Below are positions 10,022-19,581 of a stretch of 64,000 nt of DNA, piece by piece. The stretch is from positions 124,001-188,000 of the forward strand of contig JAGHVH010000010.1 of NCBI GenBank assembly GCA_018064455.1, given 5' to 3'. This DNA comes from Candidatus Limimonas egerieequi (GTDB lineage: Bacteria; Bacillota; Clostridia; Oscillospirales; Acutalibacteraceae). The translations under genes were made by a program, and so were the position numbers. The notes below the pieces were generated by a model that searched no databases, was not told the origin of the DNA, and saw only the letters and a program-made list of their open reading frames with translations. Each line of letters opens with the position of its first letter. The stretch's first letter is position 1.

Positions 10022-10666
10022 ATGAAAATCAATAAAATTGTTCTTGGTTCATTGCAGACTAACTGCTATATAGTTGTCGATGAACTTTCTGGACTTGGCG
10101 CTGTTATTGACCCAGCGCTCTACACAACAGAACTTATTGAAGCTGTTAAGGCATCTGGCATGACCAAGCTTCAGTACATACTTTTAACCCATGGTCACTC
10201 GGACCATATTCTTGGAGTATATGACCTTAAAAAGGCTTATCCAGAGGCAATGGTTGTAATTGCCGATGAGGATGAGATATGCCTATCAAGCACACAGTGT
10301 TCACTTGCTGCTGATATTGGTCTTGAACAGACTCCAATGCATGCTGACAAGCTTGTAGGAGATGGTGATTCCTTTAACTTTGGTACTATCACTGTTAAAG
10401 TAATTCTCACTCCTGGCCACACACCTGGCAGTGTATGTTATCTCTTTGATAACACTATGTTCTCAGGTGATACACTCTTCTGCCGTACATGTGGCAGGAC
10501 AGACCTTTTCCGTGGCAATCTTACAGACATGCAATCATCTATCGTTAAGCTAGGTAAACTTCAGGGTGACTACATTGTTTATCCTGGTCACGGCATCTCA
10601 ACAACGCTTGATGCTGAACGTAAAACTAACAGATTTATGAGGAAGATAGAATGGTCCTTATTGTAA
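10022..10666 (+). CDS. Metallo-beta-lactamase-fold hydrolase (glyoxalase II-like)
   Basis: A 214-aa protein with the di-metal site motif THGHSDH (about residues 57-63), a second metal His in LTPGHTPGS, an Asp in FSGDTLF and a final His in YPGHG. This pattern matches the short hydroxyacylglutathione-hydrolase-like family, which hydrolyses thioesters, but substrates in this group are often unknown. The ATG follows the rel stop codon directly and the 3' end overlaps hemZ by 16 bases. The recJ/rel/MBL/hemZ order suggests an operon rather than a dedicated detoxification pathway. Confidence 0.88.
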   Translation: MKINKIVLGSLQTNCYIVVDELSGLGAVIDPALYTTELIEAVKASGMTKLQYILLTHGHSDHILGVYDLKKAYPEAMVVIADEDEICLSSTQCSLAADIGLEQTPMHADKLVGDGDSFNFGTITVKVILTPGHTPGSVCYLFDNTMFSGDTLFCRTCGRTDLFRGNLTDMQSSIVKLGKLQGDYIVYPGHGISTTLDAERKTNRFMRKIEWSLL

Positions 10667-12201
10667 GGAATAATCCTTATGCTTATGAACTTGAAAAGTT
10701 AACATCTTCATTCTTCCCAGAGGAACATGTAATTGTCGTAATAGATGGCAAACTCAAGGACGGCAGTGAGCCTGTCCTTGATGGTGAGTCTAAGTCAGTT
10801 GTCGTTGAGCTTGTTTCTACTCACGATGATATGATTAGGGCACAGGTTTCTTATTTTGAAGATGATGTTGTAATTACATCTCTCTTTGAGGAACTACCAA
10901 TATTTACTGATGGTGTGGATAATCGCAGCATTTCACTTGCTGATTCATCAGACAGTATCGAACTTCACTGTGCACAGCTTCTCTACAAGGTGTTAAGCGA
11001 CGTTACAGGACTTGATCTTGGATGGGGATTGCTGACTGGTATTCGTCCGTCAAAGCTCCTTATACGTCTTATGGATGAAAAGGGCGAGGAAGAGGGAATA
11101 GAGTACTTTAAAAACTGTTTTCTTGTATCGCCAAAGAAGGCAAAGCTTGCACGCAATGTTGCAAGCGCAGAGGAAAGTGTTATTGCTACTTCAAAGCCTG
11201 ATTCATTCAGCCTCTATATCTCAATTCCATTCTGTCCAACTAGGTGTTCCTATTGCTCATTTGTTTCAAGCGCTGTAAATACAACGAGCGCCAAGAAAAT
11301 AATTGAACCTTATTTTGAAAATCTCTGTCGTGAGATAGAGTACACCGGTGAACTTGCAAGCAAAAGTGGTATAAAGATGCTTTCTGCTTATGTTGGCGGC
11401 GGAACACCGTCGACTTTAAGTGCTGCTCAGATTGAGAGGCTCTTAAAACTCGTAAATTCGAGTTTTGATCTCTCAAGCTGTAGTGAATTCACCTTTGAGG
11501 CAGGTCGACCAGACACCATAACAAAGGATAAGCTTTGCGCCATCCGTGATGGTGGTATCGACCGCATCAGTATAAATCCACAGACGATGAACGACGGTGT
11601 GTTGAACGCTGTTGGCCGTCGCCACAGCGCCAAGGATGTTATAGATGTCTATAACGACGCCCGCCGCCTTGGATTTACTAACATTAACATGGATTTAATT
11701 GCTGGACTTCCAACCGATACACTTGATGGATTCAAATACAGTCTCAACAAGTTGATTGAAATGGACCCTGAGAGTATCACAGTCCACGCATTAGCATTTA
11801 AAAGGTCATCTGATTTAAACTATACTGATGGTCTTTTCAGCACTACAAGGGACACAGCTTCAATGATAGATTTTGCAAACGACACACTTTATCAAAACGG
11901 CTATATTCCTTACTATATGTACAGGCAGGCAAAATCCGTTGGCAACCTTGAAAACGTAGGTTGGTGCAAGGACGGATACCTTTCAAAGTACAACATCTAT
12001 ATGATGGAGGAGTGCCACACTATTCTTGCCTGTGGCGCTGGTGCTGTAACTAAACTCAAGGACCCATATGGTCCAAATATCGAACGTATCTTTAACTTCA
12101 AATACCCATTTGAATACAACGATAGGTTCGATGAACAAATATTAAGAAAGAATAGAGTATTGGATTTTTATGGACGATCTTCTCTACCAAAAGGTGATTA
12201 A
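10651..12201 (+). CDS. hemZ: Oxygen-independent coproporphyrinogen III dehydrogenase HemZ
   Basis: A radical SAM enzyme of the HemN/HemZ family, expected to oxidatively decarboxylate coproporphyrinogen III without oxygen. The 4Fe-4S motif C-x3-C-x2-C (CPTRCSYC) is near residue 195, after an N-terminal extension of nearly 200 residues typical of HemZ. GGGTPS and INPQTMND match SAM- and product-binding regions. ATG 10651 lies inside the MBL gene with GAGGAAG upstream, so the two genes are translationally coupled. No other haem genes are in this window, so a different role as a radical SAM protein cannot be excluded. Confidence 0.88.
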   Translation: MVLIVRNNPYAYELEKLTSSFFPEEHVIVVIDGKLKDGSEPVLDGESKSVVVELVSTHDDMIRAQVSYFEDDVVITSLFEELPIFTDGVDNRSISLADSSDSIELHCAQLLYKVLSDVTGLDLGWGLLTGIRPSKLLIRLMDEKGEEEGIEYFKNCFLVSPKKAKLARNVASAEESVIATSKPDSFSLYISIPFCPTRCSYCSFVSSAVNTTSAKKIIEPYFENLCREIEYTGELASKSGIKMLSAYVGGGTPSTLSAAQIERLLKLVNSSFDLSSCSEFTFEAGRPDTITKDKLCAIRDGGIDRISINPQTMNDGVLNAVGRRHSAKDVIDVYNDARRLGFTNINMDLIAGLPTDTLDGFKYSLNKLIEMDPESITVHALAFKRSSDLNYTDGLFSTTRDTASMIDFANDTLYQNGYIPYYMYRQAKSVGNLENVGWCKDGYLSKYNIYMMEECHTILACGAGAVTKLKDPYGPNIERIFNFKYPFEYNDRFDEQILRKNRVLDFYGRSSLPKGD

Positions 12202-13093
12202 CAAAGAAGTAATCACAAATCCAATTGAATATGTAAGCCGTTGCGAGCGTATGTATGACGCATCGCTTCAACAGATTGTGCGCGAAATCATGGCACGACC
12301 TGGCAAGAATAAGATTATTATGCTTTCGGGTCCAAGCTCATCTGGTAAGACAACTGGCGCAAATAAAATTGCACGTATCTTCCAGCGATTTGGATGTGAG
12401 GCTAACGTTATCTCTCTTGATGACTTCTATCGTGATCGTGATGAGATACCACCTGGAAAAGATGGCAAGCAGGATTTTGAAGCAGTTTATGCACTTGATT
12501 TGGAACTTATCCAAAATACGCTCCGTGATCTTCTTGAAAAGGGTGAGACCAAGCTCCCATTCTTTGATTTCAATACAGGTAAGCGTACAGATAACGTATT
12601 CAAACTTGTCCTAAATGAGGGCGATGTAGTTATCATTGAAGGACTTCATGCTATCAATCCTATCTTTACAGAGGAACTTGATAGCGACTGTATCATCAAG
12701 ATTTATGCATCAACTGCATCAGATATTCTTGATGAGGACGGCAAGATTCTGTTTGGCCGTCGTGACGTAAGATTCTTCCGTCGTACAATTCGTGACTATA
12801 ACTTTAGGTCTGCACCAGTTGAACTCACATTCTCAATGTGGCCTAAGGTTACAGAAGGTGAGGACAAGTACCTTGTTCCACTGATAGATATGGCAGATTA
12901 CCTTGTTGATTCACTTCATCCTTATGAGATGTGTATCTATAAGGAAGTTGCCGAGAAGTTACTTCTTGAACTCCCAGAGGACAGTGAGTATGTTGACGAT
13001 GCAGCATTACTCCTTGAGAAACTCAAAAAGGTAACTAAACTTGATAAAGACATTATTCCAAAGAATTCACTGCTTCGTGAATTCGTAGGTTAG
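12170..13093 (+). CDS. Uridine kinase-like P-loop kinase (short form)
   Basis: A phosphoribulokinase/uridine-kinase family protein with Walker A GPSSSGKTT (about residues 53-61) and a DDFYRDR substrate loop. These suggest nucleoside phosphorylation with ATP or GTP. At 307 residues it is shorter than many clostridial versions, which carry N-terminal TGS and related domains; those are absent here. The ATG lies 32 bases inside hemZ, so either the gene was trimmed by overlap or the start is a little downstream. Without the TGS part, the exact substrate is uncertain. Confidence 0.82.
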   Translation: MDDLLYQKVINKEVITNPIEYVSRCERMYDASLQQIVREIMARPGKNKIIMLSGPSSSGKTTGANKIARIFQRFGCEANVISLDDFYRDRDEIPPGKDGKQDFEAVYALDLELIQNTLRDLLEKGETKLPFFDFNTGKRTDNVFKLVLNEGDVVIIEGLHAINPIFTEELDSDCIIKIYASTASDILDEDGKILFGRRDVRFFRRTIRDYNFRSAPVELTFSMWPKVTEGEDKYLVPLIDMADYLVDSLHPYEMCIYKEVAEKLLLELPEDSEYVDDAALLLEKLKKVTKLDKDIIPKNSLLREFVG

Positions 13094-13104
13094 GAGGCAT
13101 AGTC

Positions 13105-14883
13105 GTGGGAGACGAAAACAACCGTAAGACCCAATCGCTACTTTCAGGCGCTATGCTTCTTATGGTGATAACAGTAGTTGTTCACGTCATCAATATCTTC
13201 TTCAAGATTCCTATTACAAATATAATAGGCGAGGTAGGACGTGGATATTTCACATCAGCGTATGAACTCTATACGCCAATCTATGCCATTTCTATGGCTG
13301 GACTGCCAGTTGCCGTGTCCAAGATGATATCTGAACGTATGGCAACAGGCAGGTATAAGGAAGTACGTCGCGTTCGCGACGCATCAAAGAGGTTGTTCCT
13401 CATCACAGGTATCGTTGGTACTTTGTTGATGCTCGTGCTTGCTTATCCATTTTCACATCATATTATCGGTTCACCGAATTCCTTCCTCTCAATCCTTTGC
13501 ATAGGTCCATCCATCTTCTTCTGTTGTATGATGTCGACCTATCGCGGATATTACGAAGGACTTCGCAACATGGCACCAACGGGCTTTTCACAGCTCTTTG
13601 AATGCCTGGGTAAACTGGTATTTGGTATTGGTCTTGCGAAGTATGTGCTCAAGATTGCAAATGACCAATTTGAAGCGACAGGCGTAGTATTTGGTGTTAA
13701 GTGCGAGACTGCCAAGGACGTTGTCCTGGCCGCAGCACCATACTCATCCGCTGCCGCTATCGCTGGTGTTACAATCGGTACAATTTTGGCACTTATCTAC
13801 TGTTTCATTATCTATCACAAGAATGGTGATGGAATAACAGAGGAGGAACTCCTTGGTTCACCAGAGCCAGAGGAAATTGGTTCTCTTACAAAGTCACTCT
13901 TTACTACAGTTGTACCAATTGCAACTAGTGCACTTGTATTAAATATCACTAACCTCATTGATACATCAACTATCCAGAGCAGGCTTAAGCATGCTACAGC
14001 AATAGGAGAGGATGTTATTAGAAACATCTATCCAGAAATCACTGAACTTGGTATTAAGTCAGTTGATATCAAGGACTTCCTCTACGGTTGCTACGGCGTC
14101 GCTCTTGACTTTAGAAATCTTATTCCAACTGTAATCATGACTTTGGGTGTTAGCGCCATTCCGGTGCTTTCAGCCGCATTTACACGTCATGAGACAGACA
14201 AGATGCAGGATGCTATTCATACAGTAGTTAAGACGGCATCGCTTCTTGCTGTACCAGCAGGATTCGTTATGGCAGCGCTTGCTGAACCAATGCTTAGAAT
14301 CCTTTATCCATCTTCACATTCGATTTCAATCTCTGCTCCATTTGTAGCTGTATTTGGTTATGCTGCACTTTTACTTGCCATATCAACACCAATTAACAAT
14401 ATGCTTCAAGCAGTTGGTAGGGCAGACGTGCCAGTAAAGTCGCTTCTCTTTGGTGCGACAGCAAAGATTATTATCAATTTGATATTGGTTGGTAACCCAG
14501 CAATAAATATCAAAGGTGCACCAGTTGGTACTATCGTTTGTTATCTCATTATTGTAATAAACAACCTACTTGTTTTAATAAAAGTATGTGGTGTTCACAT
14601 CAATTGGTTAGATGCTTTGATAAAACCATTCATTGTCGGAGCACTTTCAGGCTTCGCAGCACTTGGAACAAATTACGTAATTATTGAGAAAATCTTTAAT
14701 TTACAAGGAAATTTGACCAGTATGAAGTCACTTGTTTCTTGTGCAATATCACTGATAGTAGCAGTGATTGTTTGGGTAATATTACTAGCAATTTTCAAAG
14801 TTCTTACAAAAAATGATGTTTTGTCTCTGCCAAAAGGCCAAAAAATCGCGAAAGTACTTGAAAAACTGAAAGTTTTAGGTTAA
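13105..14883 (+). CDS. MOP-superfamily polysaccharide/lipid II flippase (SpoVB/MurJ-like)
   Basis: A 592-aa polytopic membrane protein with many hydrophobic segments. The early motifs ([40 protein letters not shown]) are typical of the SpoVB/Wzx/MurJ group that flips undecaprenyl-linked saccharides across the membrane. Charged cytoplasmic loops are also seen ([18 protein letters not shown]). GTG 13105 is chosen because AGGAGG lies seven bases upstream, only 11 bases after the kinase gene. It is the last gene of the recJ run. It may be the lipid II flippase, but a capsule or teichoic-type role is possible. Confidence 0.85.
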   Translation: MGDENNRKTQSLLSGAMLLMVITVVVHVINIFFKIPITNIIGEVGRGYFTSAYELYTPIYAISMAGLPVAVSKMISERMATGRYKEVRRVRDASKRLFLITGIVGTLLMLVLAYPFSHHIIGSPNSFLSILCIGPSIFFCCMMSTYRGYYEGLRNMAPTGFSQLFECLGKLVFGIGLAKYVLKIANDQFEATGVVFGVKCETAKDVVLAAAPYSSAAAIAGVTIGTILALIYCFIIYHKNGDGITEEELLGSPEPEEIGSLTKSLFTTVVPIATSALVLNITNLIDTSTIQSRLKHATAIGEDVIRNIYPEITELGIKSVDIKDFLYGCYGVALDFRNLIPTVIMTLGVSAIPVLSAAFTRHETDKMQDAIHTVVKTASLLAVPAGFVMAALAEPMLRILYPSSHSISISAPFVAVFGYAALLLAISTPINNMLQAVGRADVPVKSLLFGATAKIIINLILVGNPAINIKGAPVGTIVCYLIIVINNLLVLIKVCGVHINWLDALIKPFIVGALSGFAALGTNYVIIEKIFNLQGNLTSMKSLVSCAISLIVAVIVWVILLAIFKVLTKNDVLSLPKGQKIAKVLEKLKVLG

Positions 14884-14911
14884 TATGTCCTTGTAGTTCG
14901 ACCGTTTGGTT

Positions 14912-14932
14912 ACCACAAAATATTGTGGTTTT
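14912..14932 (+). terminator. Probable terminator between the flippase gene and hup
   Basis: ACCACAA and TTGTGGT form a 7-bp stem around AATA followed by a short TTT. GTTCG (14896-14900) and CGAAC further out could extend pairing. The T-run is weak, so it could instead be leader structure for hup. Confidence 0.45.
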
Positions 14933-14975
14933 ACGAACGCAAACATTATGTTTTAAATTTATGGAGGACATTATT

Positions 14976-15248
14976 ATGAACAAGACAGAACTCATCGCTG
15001 CTGTTGCAGCTGACGCTGGTCTCTCAAAGAAGGACGCTGAAAAGGCAGTTAACGCTGTAACAGCTTCTATCACAAAGGCTCTTAAGAAGGGCGACAAGGT
15101 TCAGCTCGTTGGTTTCGGTACTTTCGAAGTTAGAAAGCGCGCTAAGAAGCAGGGCCACAACCCTAAGACAGGTCTCCCAATGACAATCCCAGCATCAAAG
15201 CTTCCTGCTTTCAAGGCTGGTAAGGCTCTTAAGGACGCTGTTAAATAA
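14976..15248 (+). CDS. hup: HU-family DNA-binding protein
   Basis: A 90-aa nucleoid protein that bends and compacts DNA as a dimer. The sequence matches the HU fold end to end: [11 protein letters not shown] at the start, [13 protein letters not shown] leading into the beta arm, and NPKTG with the conserved arm-tip proline. The ORF track begins 51 bases too early. ATG 14976 has GGAGG eight bases upstream and gives the normal HU length. Codon use is strongly biased, fitting a highly expressed gene. It is followed by a terminator and then rqcP. Confidence 0.96.
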   Translation: MNKTELIAAVAADAGLSKKDAEKAVNAVTASITKALKKGDKVQLVGFGTFEVRKRAKKQGHNPKTGLPMTIPASKLPAFKAGKALKDAVK

Positions 15249-15268
15249 TTTAAGATTATTTAAGAACT

Positions 15269-15300
15269 TGGGGGAGGTCGAACGACCTCTCCCATTTCCT
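15269..15300 (+). terminator. Terminator-like hairpin after hup
   Basis: TGGGGGAGGTC and GACCTCTCCCA pair (one G-U pair) around a GAAC tetraloop, followed by TTTCCTTA. The T-run is imperfect, so some readthrough into rqcP is likely. Confidence 0.65.
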
Positions 15301-15315
15301 TATGAAAGGTGAATT

Positions 15316-15555
15316 ATGAGACTCGATAAATACTTAAAAGTATCTCGTATTGAAAAACGTCGTACAGTAGCAAACGACCTCTGTGACGCTGGACATGTAA
15401 GCGTCAATGGTAAAGTCGCACGTGCTTCATACGACGTAAAAGTAAATGATATTGTTGAAGTAACAAAAGGCGAGAAAACTATTAAAGTTCAGGTTGTTGC
15501 AGTAAACGAATATGCAACAAAAGAAAATGCAAGTGACATGTTCAAAGTTTTATAA
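15316..15555 (+). CDS. rqcP: S4-domain RNA-binding protein RqcP (YabO/Hsp15-like)
   Basis: A 79-aa S4 protein that begins MRLDKYLKVSRI and contains VSVNGKVARASYDVKVND, the core of the Hsp15/RqcP family. In Bacillus, RqcP stabilises peptidyl-tRNA on obstructed 50S subunits and works with RqcH in ribosome-associated quality control. The order rqcP, divIC-like, S1-domain gene parallels the Bacillus yabO-divIC-yabR region, without yabP and yabQ. Start ATG has AAAGGTG upstream. RqcH is not in the window. Confidence 0.85.
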   Translation: MRLDKYLKVSRIEKRRTVANDLCDAGHVSVNGKVARASYDVKVNDIVEVTKGEKTIKVQVVAVNEYATKENASDMFKVL

Positions 15556-15587
15556 TGAACAACATATGTCCAATTTTATAAAAACTC

Positions 15588-15617
15588 TTGCAATGTAATT
15601 AATTTATATATTATAAT
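15588..15617 (+). promoter_or_regulatory. Probable promoter for the DivIC-like gene
   Basis: TTGCAA (15588-15593), an 18-base spacer and TATAAT (15612-15617), about 30 bases before the start codon. Confidence 0.6.
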
Positions 15618-15646
15618 CTCCTAAAGATTAGGATTGGGGTGAGTTT

Positions 15647-15967
15647 ATGGCACAGCAAAATCAGGCTTCACAACCTAAGAAAAAGAAGACTAGGTCTTCT
15701 AGTTTCATTTTGACTCTTGCCATTATTGCCGTTATAGGCTATTTCGTAATATCCCTGATTTCTTTACAAATGGAAAAAGCAGAAAAGGAACAGCAGCTAG
15801 CACAGGCTCAAACGACTCTTGAGCAAAAGAAGGAACGCAATGAGGAACTTCAAAGCGTGCTAGATGAAGAGGACGATTCTGCATATATAGAGAAAGTGGC
15901 AAGGGATGTACTTGGCTACGTATTACCAGGAGAGAGAGTATACTACGATATCTCATCTGGTGATTAG
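15647..15967 (+). CDS. Septum formation initiator (FtsB/DivIC-like)
   Basis: A 106-aa bitopic membrane protein: a basic cytoplasmic start (QPKKKKTRSSS), one membrane helix (about residues 21-40), and an external coiled coil (MEKAEKEQQLAQAQTTLEQKKERNEELQ) ending in a conserved DxxYIEKxARxxLGYVxPGE motif. This is the DivIC/FtsB design, which joins FtsL and FtsQ/DivIB to activate septal peptidoglycan synthesis. Its place between rqcP and an S1 gene fits DivIC. It is short and sequence-poor, so the exact paralogue is inferred from context. Confidence 0.85.
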   Translation: MAQQNQASQPKKKKTRSSSFILTLAIIAVIGYFVISLISLQMEKAEKEQQLAQAQTTLEQKKERNEELQSVLDEEDDSAYIEKVARDVLGYVLPGERVYYDISSGD

Positions 15968-15992
15968 ATCTTTTGGAGGAAATTTAGACTAT

Positions 15993-16466
15993 ATGGCATT
16001 AGAAATCGGCACAATTCTTGAAGGCAAAGTAACTGGTCTCACTAAGTTTGGCGCATTTGTGGATTTGGGGAATGGACAGACTGGAATGGTTCACATTTCA
16101 GAAGTCGCATCTACATACGTCAATGAGATTACTGATTTTGTAGAACCTGGACAGGAAGTTAAAGTAAAAGTCTTATCAATTGATGAGGCTGGCAAAATTA
16201 GTCTTTCTATCAAACAGGCTGAGGAAGGTTACGAGGACAAACCTCGTGAGAAGAAACCTCACAAAGATTTCGAAAACAAAAAGCACGAGCGTCCAGCTCC
16301 AAACGTTTGGCAGGGACAAAAGCAAAAGCCTGAGACGGAGAACTTGACTTTTGAAGAAATGATGAGCAAATGGAAGACATCTTCGGATGAGAAGATGGCT
16401 GATTTAAAGCGTTCTACTGATACCAAGCATTCTGGTTACGGTAAACGTTCTGGCGCTCGCCGTTAA
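15993..16466 (+). CDS. S1 RNA-binding domain protein (YabR/GSP13-like)
   Basis: A 157-aa protein with one N-terminal S1 domain (GTILEGKVTGLTKFGAFVDLGNGQTGMVHISEV...KVKVLSID) followed by a basic, low-complexity tail (EDKPREKKPHKDFENKKHER). It likely binds RNA or ribosomes, like Bacillus YabR. The track's start overlaps divIC in another frame; ATG 15993 begins exactly at the S1 domain. GGAGGA upstream is 13 bases away, slightly long. A strong terminator follows, closing the unit. Confidence 0.85.
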   Translation: MALEIGTILEGKVTGLTKFGAFVDLGNGQTGMVHISEVASTYVNEITDFVEPGQEVKVKVLSIDEAGKISLSIKQAEEGYEDKPREKKPHKDFENKKHERPAPNVWQGQKQKPETENLTFEEMMSKWKTSSDEKMADLKRSTDTKHSGYGKRSGARR

Positions 16467-16475
16467 GCATAAATA

Positions 16476-16510
16476 ATGCAGAGTGTCCAAAGCACTCTGC
16501 ATATTTTTTT
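16476..16510 (+). terminator. Intrinsic terminator after the S1-domain gene
   Basis: ATGCAGAGTG and CACTCTGCAT form a 10-bp perfect stem around TCCAAAG, followed by seven T's. Confidence 0.88.
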
Positions 16511-16523
16511 GAGAGGTAGTAAA

Positions 16524-17369
16524 GTGCGAGAAATTGAGTTTAGTAAAATCGAAGAAGTAGTTGCAAAACTATCAATTGATGCGAACAAGAATTTGCCTTG
16601 TTCGCTTTGCGACTGTATAAAAGCTTCTTCTGAAAATGAAAAAGAGGGACTTCCACGTGAGATTATGGAGGACCTTCTCTCAAATATCGATGCTGCAAAG
16701 GAACTAGATGTACCTATCTGCCAGGATACAGGTATGGCCGTTGTGTTTGTTGAACTTGGCCAGGACGTGCATATCACTGGCGGACTTTTAAAAGATGCAA
16801 TAAATAGTGGTGTCGCAAAAGGATATACAGAGGGTCTCCTTCGTAAGTCCGTTGTTTCGGACCCACTAAAGAGTAGAATAAACACAGGTGACAATACTCC
16901 AGCAATTATTCATATTGATATTGTACCTGGTGACAAGCTTAAAATCGACGTTTGTCCAAAGGGATTTGGCTCAGAAAACATGAGCCAGCTTTCAATGAAA
17001 ACGCCAGCGGCCAGCGTCGATGATATTGTTGAATATGTTGTGTCAGTTGTTCGTGACGCTGGCAGTAACCCTTGTCCGCCAATGGTAATAGGCGTTGGCC
17101 TTGGTGGCGACTTTGAGCAATGCGCGCTACTTGCTAAGCGTGCGCTTTGCAGGGATGTCGCAGTACGCAACGCCGATCCATTTTACGCTTCGCTCGAGCA
17201 AACTATTCTCGAGCGCGTAAATGCGCTCCAAATTGGCCCACAAGGTTTCGGTGGTAACACCACCGCGCTGGCTGTCAATATTGAGACAGCACCTACTCAC
17301 ATTGCTGGACTTCCAGTTGCTGTAAATATCGGATGTCATGTTACAAGACATGCAACTGAAACAATATAA
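16524..17369 (+). CDS. Class I fumarate hydratase, alpha subunit
   Basis: A 281-aa protein of the iron-sulfur hydro-lyase family (fumarase/tartrate dehydratase alpha). Three cysteine sites suited to 4Fe-4S binding are seen: CQDTGMAVVF, NPCPPMVIGVGLGG and NIGCHVTRHA. The track start lies in the terminator. GTG 16524 is preferred, with GAGAGG upstream. The usual beta subunit gene, normally directly downstream, is absent: the next gene is an RNA methyltransferase. It may pair with a beta subunit encoded elsewhere. Tartrate dehydratase is a possible alternative. Confidence 0.88.
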   Translation: MREIEFSKIEEVVAKLSIDANKNLPCSLCDCIKASSENEKEGLPREIMEDLLSNIDAAKELDVPICQDTGMAVVFVELGQDVHITGGLLKDAINSGVAKGYTEGLLRKSVVSDPLKSRINTGDNTPAIIHIDIVPGDKLKIDVCPKGFGSENMSQLSMKTPAASVDDIVEYVVSVVRDAGSNPCPPMVIGVGLGGDFEQCALLAKRALCRDVAVRNADPFYASLEQTILERVNALQIGPQGFGGNTTALAVNIETAPTHIAGLPVAVNIGCHVTRHATETI

Positions 17370-17380
17370 GAGGACAATTG

Positions 17381-18499
17381 ATGAATATGAATTTTGTTGT
17401 CCCATGCCTTATGGGACTTGAATCACTTATAGCAGACGAGCTCAAGGAACTTGGAGCAGAGGATGTACGTTGCGAAAACGCACGTGTTTTCTTCTCTGGA
17501 GATGAGCACATCCTTGCTCGTGCAAATATCTGTCTGCGCCACGCAGAGCGCGTTCAAATTGTTGTTGGTACTTTCATTGCCAAAACATTTGAAGAGCTCT
17601 TCCAGGGCACCAAGGCGCTTCCTTGGGAGGATTGGATTTTAAAGGATGATGAGTTCCCAATCAAGGGTGGTTACTCAAGGAATTCAGCATTGTTTTCAAT
17701 CTCTGACTGCCAATCGATTATCAAAAAGGCAATCGTTGAGAGGCTTAAGGAAAAGTACAAACTTCCTTGGTTTAATGAGACTGGAAACAAGTATGCTATT
17801 GAGTTCTCAATTATGAAAGATGAAGTCACTTTGACTATTGATACGTCAGGTGCCGGTCTCCACAAGCGTGGATACCGTTTAAAGGCAAATGATGCGCCAA
17901 TCAAGGAAACCTTGGCTGCATCCCTTTGCACACTAGCACGACTTCGTCCTTATCATACCCTGTATGATCCAATGTGCGGCTCCGGTACAATCCTTATCGA
18001 AGGCGCAATGAAGGCGCTCAATATTGCGCCTGGCATCAGCCGTACCTTCGCCGCTGAGAAGTTCTCTCAGATTGATCCAAAGGTATGGGCAGAGGAGCGT
18101 ACAAGGGCACAGGACCTTATTAACTTTGACTTTGAATTCCACGCATATGGCTCTGACATTGACGCAAATGCAATAGAACTTGCCAAGGAAAATGCAAGAC
18201 GTGCTGGCGTTGAAAAGCGCATTGACTTTGAGGTACTTGACCTTAAGGATTGGGTGCACAAGAGCGAAAAGGGCACGGTAATATGTAATCCACCATACGG
18301 TGAGAGGTTACTTGATATCAATGCTGCGAATGACCTCTATAAACTCATGGGACAGAAGTTCCAAAGTGAGCGTGGATGGGCTTACTATGCAATCAGTCCA
18401 TCAGAGGAATTTGAAAAATATTTTGGTAAAAAAGCCGATAAACGTAGAAAATTATACAACGGTATGATAAAATGTCAGGTATACATGTATTTTAAATAA
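17381..18499 (+). CDS. THUMP-domain class I SAM-dependent RNA methyltransferase (RlmL/YpsC-like)
   Basis: A 372-aa protein with an N-terminal ferredoxin-like/THUMP region and a C-terminal Rossmann methyltransferase. Seen: DPMCGSGTILIEGAM (SAM motif I), YGSDIDANAIELAKENA and the catalytic NPPYGERL. The NPPY motif indicates amino-nitrogen methylation, probably of guanosine in 23S rRNA. The track starts at a TTG one codon earlier; ATG 17381 with AGAGGAC upstream is better. It follows the fumarase gene by 11 bases and is probably co-transcribed. Confidence 0.9.
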   Translation: MNMNFVVPCLMGLESLIADELKELGAEDVRCENARVFFSGDEHILARANICLRHAERVQIVVGTFIAKTFEELFQGTKALPWEDWILKDDEFPIKGGYSRNSALFSISDCQSIIKKAIVERLKEKYKLPWFNETGNKYAIEFSIMKDEVTLTIDTSGAGLHKRGYRLKANDAPIKETLAASLCTLARLRPYHTLYDPMCGSGTILIEGAMKALNIAPGISRTFAAEKFSQIDPKVWAEERTRAQDLINFDFEFHAYGSDIDANAIELAKENARRAGVEKRIDFEVLDLKDWVHKSEKGTVICNPPYGERLLDINAANDLYKLMGQKFQSERGWAYYAISPSEEFEKYFGKKADKRRKLYNGMIKCQVYMYFK

Positions 18500-18524
18500 T
18501 ATTTATATAGAGGAGATGTAACAA

Positions 18525-19529
18525 ATGGCAATAAAGCATTATTTTATTGTTAATCCAACTGCTGGTAAGGGCCTTAAGTCAAATTTCGTTAAAGAAACTA
18601 TCATCCCTGCTTGTGAAAAGAAGGGCATAGAGTACGAGATTTACTACACAAAGGCACCTGGCGATGGTATGGACTTTGTTGACAAGACAGCTGCTAATGG
18701 AGAGCCAGCTCGTTTCTATGCTTGTGGCGGTGACGGAACACTCTACGAGGTAGTAAACGGTGCATATGGTCATCCAAATGCTCAGGTAGCAGTAGTACCA
18801 CTTGGTTCTGGTAATGACTGGACACGTCTTTTCGGCGACCTTGACATCTACTATGATATTGAGGGACAGATTGATGGTACAGCTATTCCAATCGACTGCA
18901 TCAAAGCAGGCGATGAAATTGCTATCTCACAGGCTTCTATGGGCTTTGACGCAGACGCTTGCGCAGTACAGGGCCAGATGAAGAAACTCCCTGGCGTTGC
19001 AGGTCACCTCTCATACACATTTGGTGGTCTTTACTGCATGTTCACAAAGGTTAAGAACTACTATGACATCGACGTTGATGGTCAGAAAGTAGAGGGCCCA
19101 TTCGTATTTGCAGTAGGTTGTAACTCACGTTGGTATGGTTCTGGCATCAAAGTAGCTCCTTTCGCTATGCCTGATGACCACGAACTTGACTTCGTACTTA
19201 TGAAGAAAAAGATGCCTTGGATTTTGATGTTCTTCGTTATGATGTTCGACTGGCAGAACAACGATGATACTCACGTTCACTACAAGAACTGTGAATACAT
19301 CCGTGGTAAGAAGATGACAATCCACGATCAGAAGGAACGCAACCATTACACAAATATCGATGGTGAGTGCCATAAGACAAACGACCTCACAATCGAAGTT
19401 ATTCCTGATGGTCTTACATTCGTTGTTCCTCAAAAGTCAACATACTTTGAGGACAAAAAGAGCGGTAAGCTCACAAACAAGATCACTATTGACGAGAAGA
19501 AGTACAACTTCCGTCGTGGCTTAATCTAA
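18525..19529 (+). CDS. Diacylglycerol/lipid kinase family protein
   Basis: A 334-aa cytoplasmic kinase of the DagK catalytic family. Visible motifs: NPTAGKG near the N-terminus, the GGDGTLYEVVNG nucleotide-binding loop, and PLGSGNDWTR. These enzymes phosphorylate diacylglycerol or related lipids, recycling DAG from lipid-linked modification reactions, but some members act on other lipids. The start has AGAGGAG upstream. Codon use is strongly biased toward frequent codons, suggesting high expression. A terminator follows. Confidence 0.88.
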   Translation: MAIKHYFIVNPTAGKGLKSNFVKETIIPACEKKGIEYEIYYTKAPGDGMDFVDKTAANGEPARFYACGGDGTLYEVVNGAYGHPNAQVAVVPLGSGNDWTRLFGDLDIYYDIEGQIDGTAIPIDCIKAGDEIAISQASMGFDADACAVQGQMKKLPGVAGHLSYTFGGLYCMFTKVKNYYDIDVDGQKVEGPFVFAVGCNSRWYGSGIKVAPFAMPDDHELDFVLMKKKMPWILMFFVMMFDWQNNDDTHVHYKNCEYIRGKKMTIHDQKERNHYTNIDGECHKTNDLTIEVIPDGLTFVVPQKSTYFEDKKSGKLTNKITIDEKKYNFRRGLI

Positions 19530-19539
19530 TTGATTATTA

Positions 19540-19566
19540 AAGAGCGCTGTCATCAGCGCTCTTTTT
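19540..19566 (+). terminator. Intrinsic terminator after the lipid kinase
   Basis: AAGAGCGCT and AGCGCTCTT form a 9-bp stem around GTCATC with five T's overlapping the 3' arm. Confidence 0.85.
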
Positions 19567-19581
19567 AGAAGGACGAGATAT

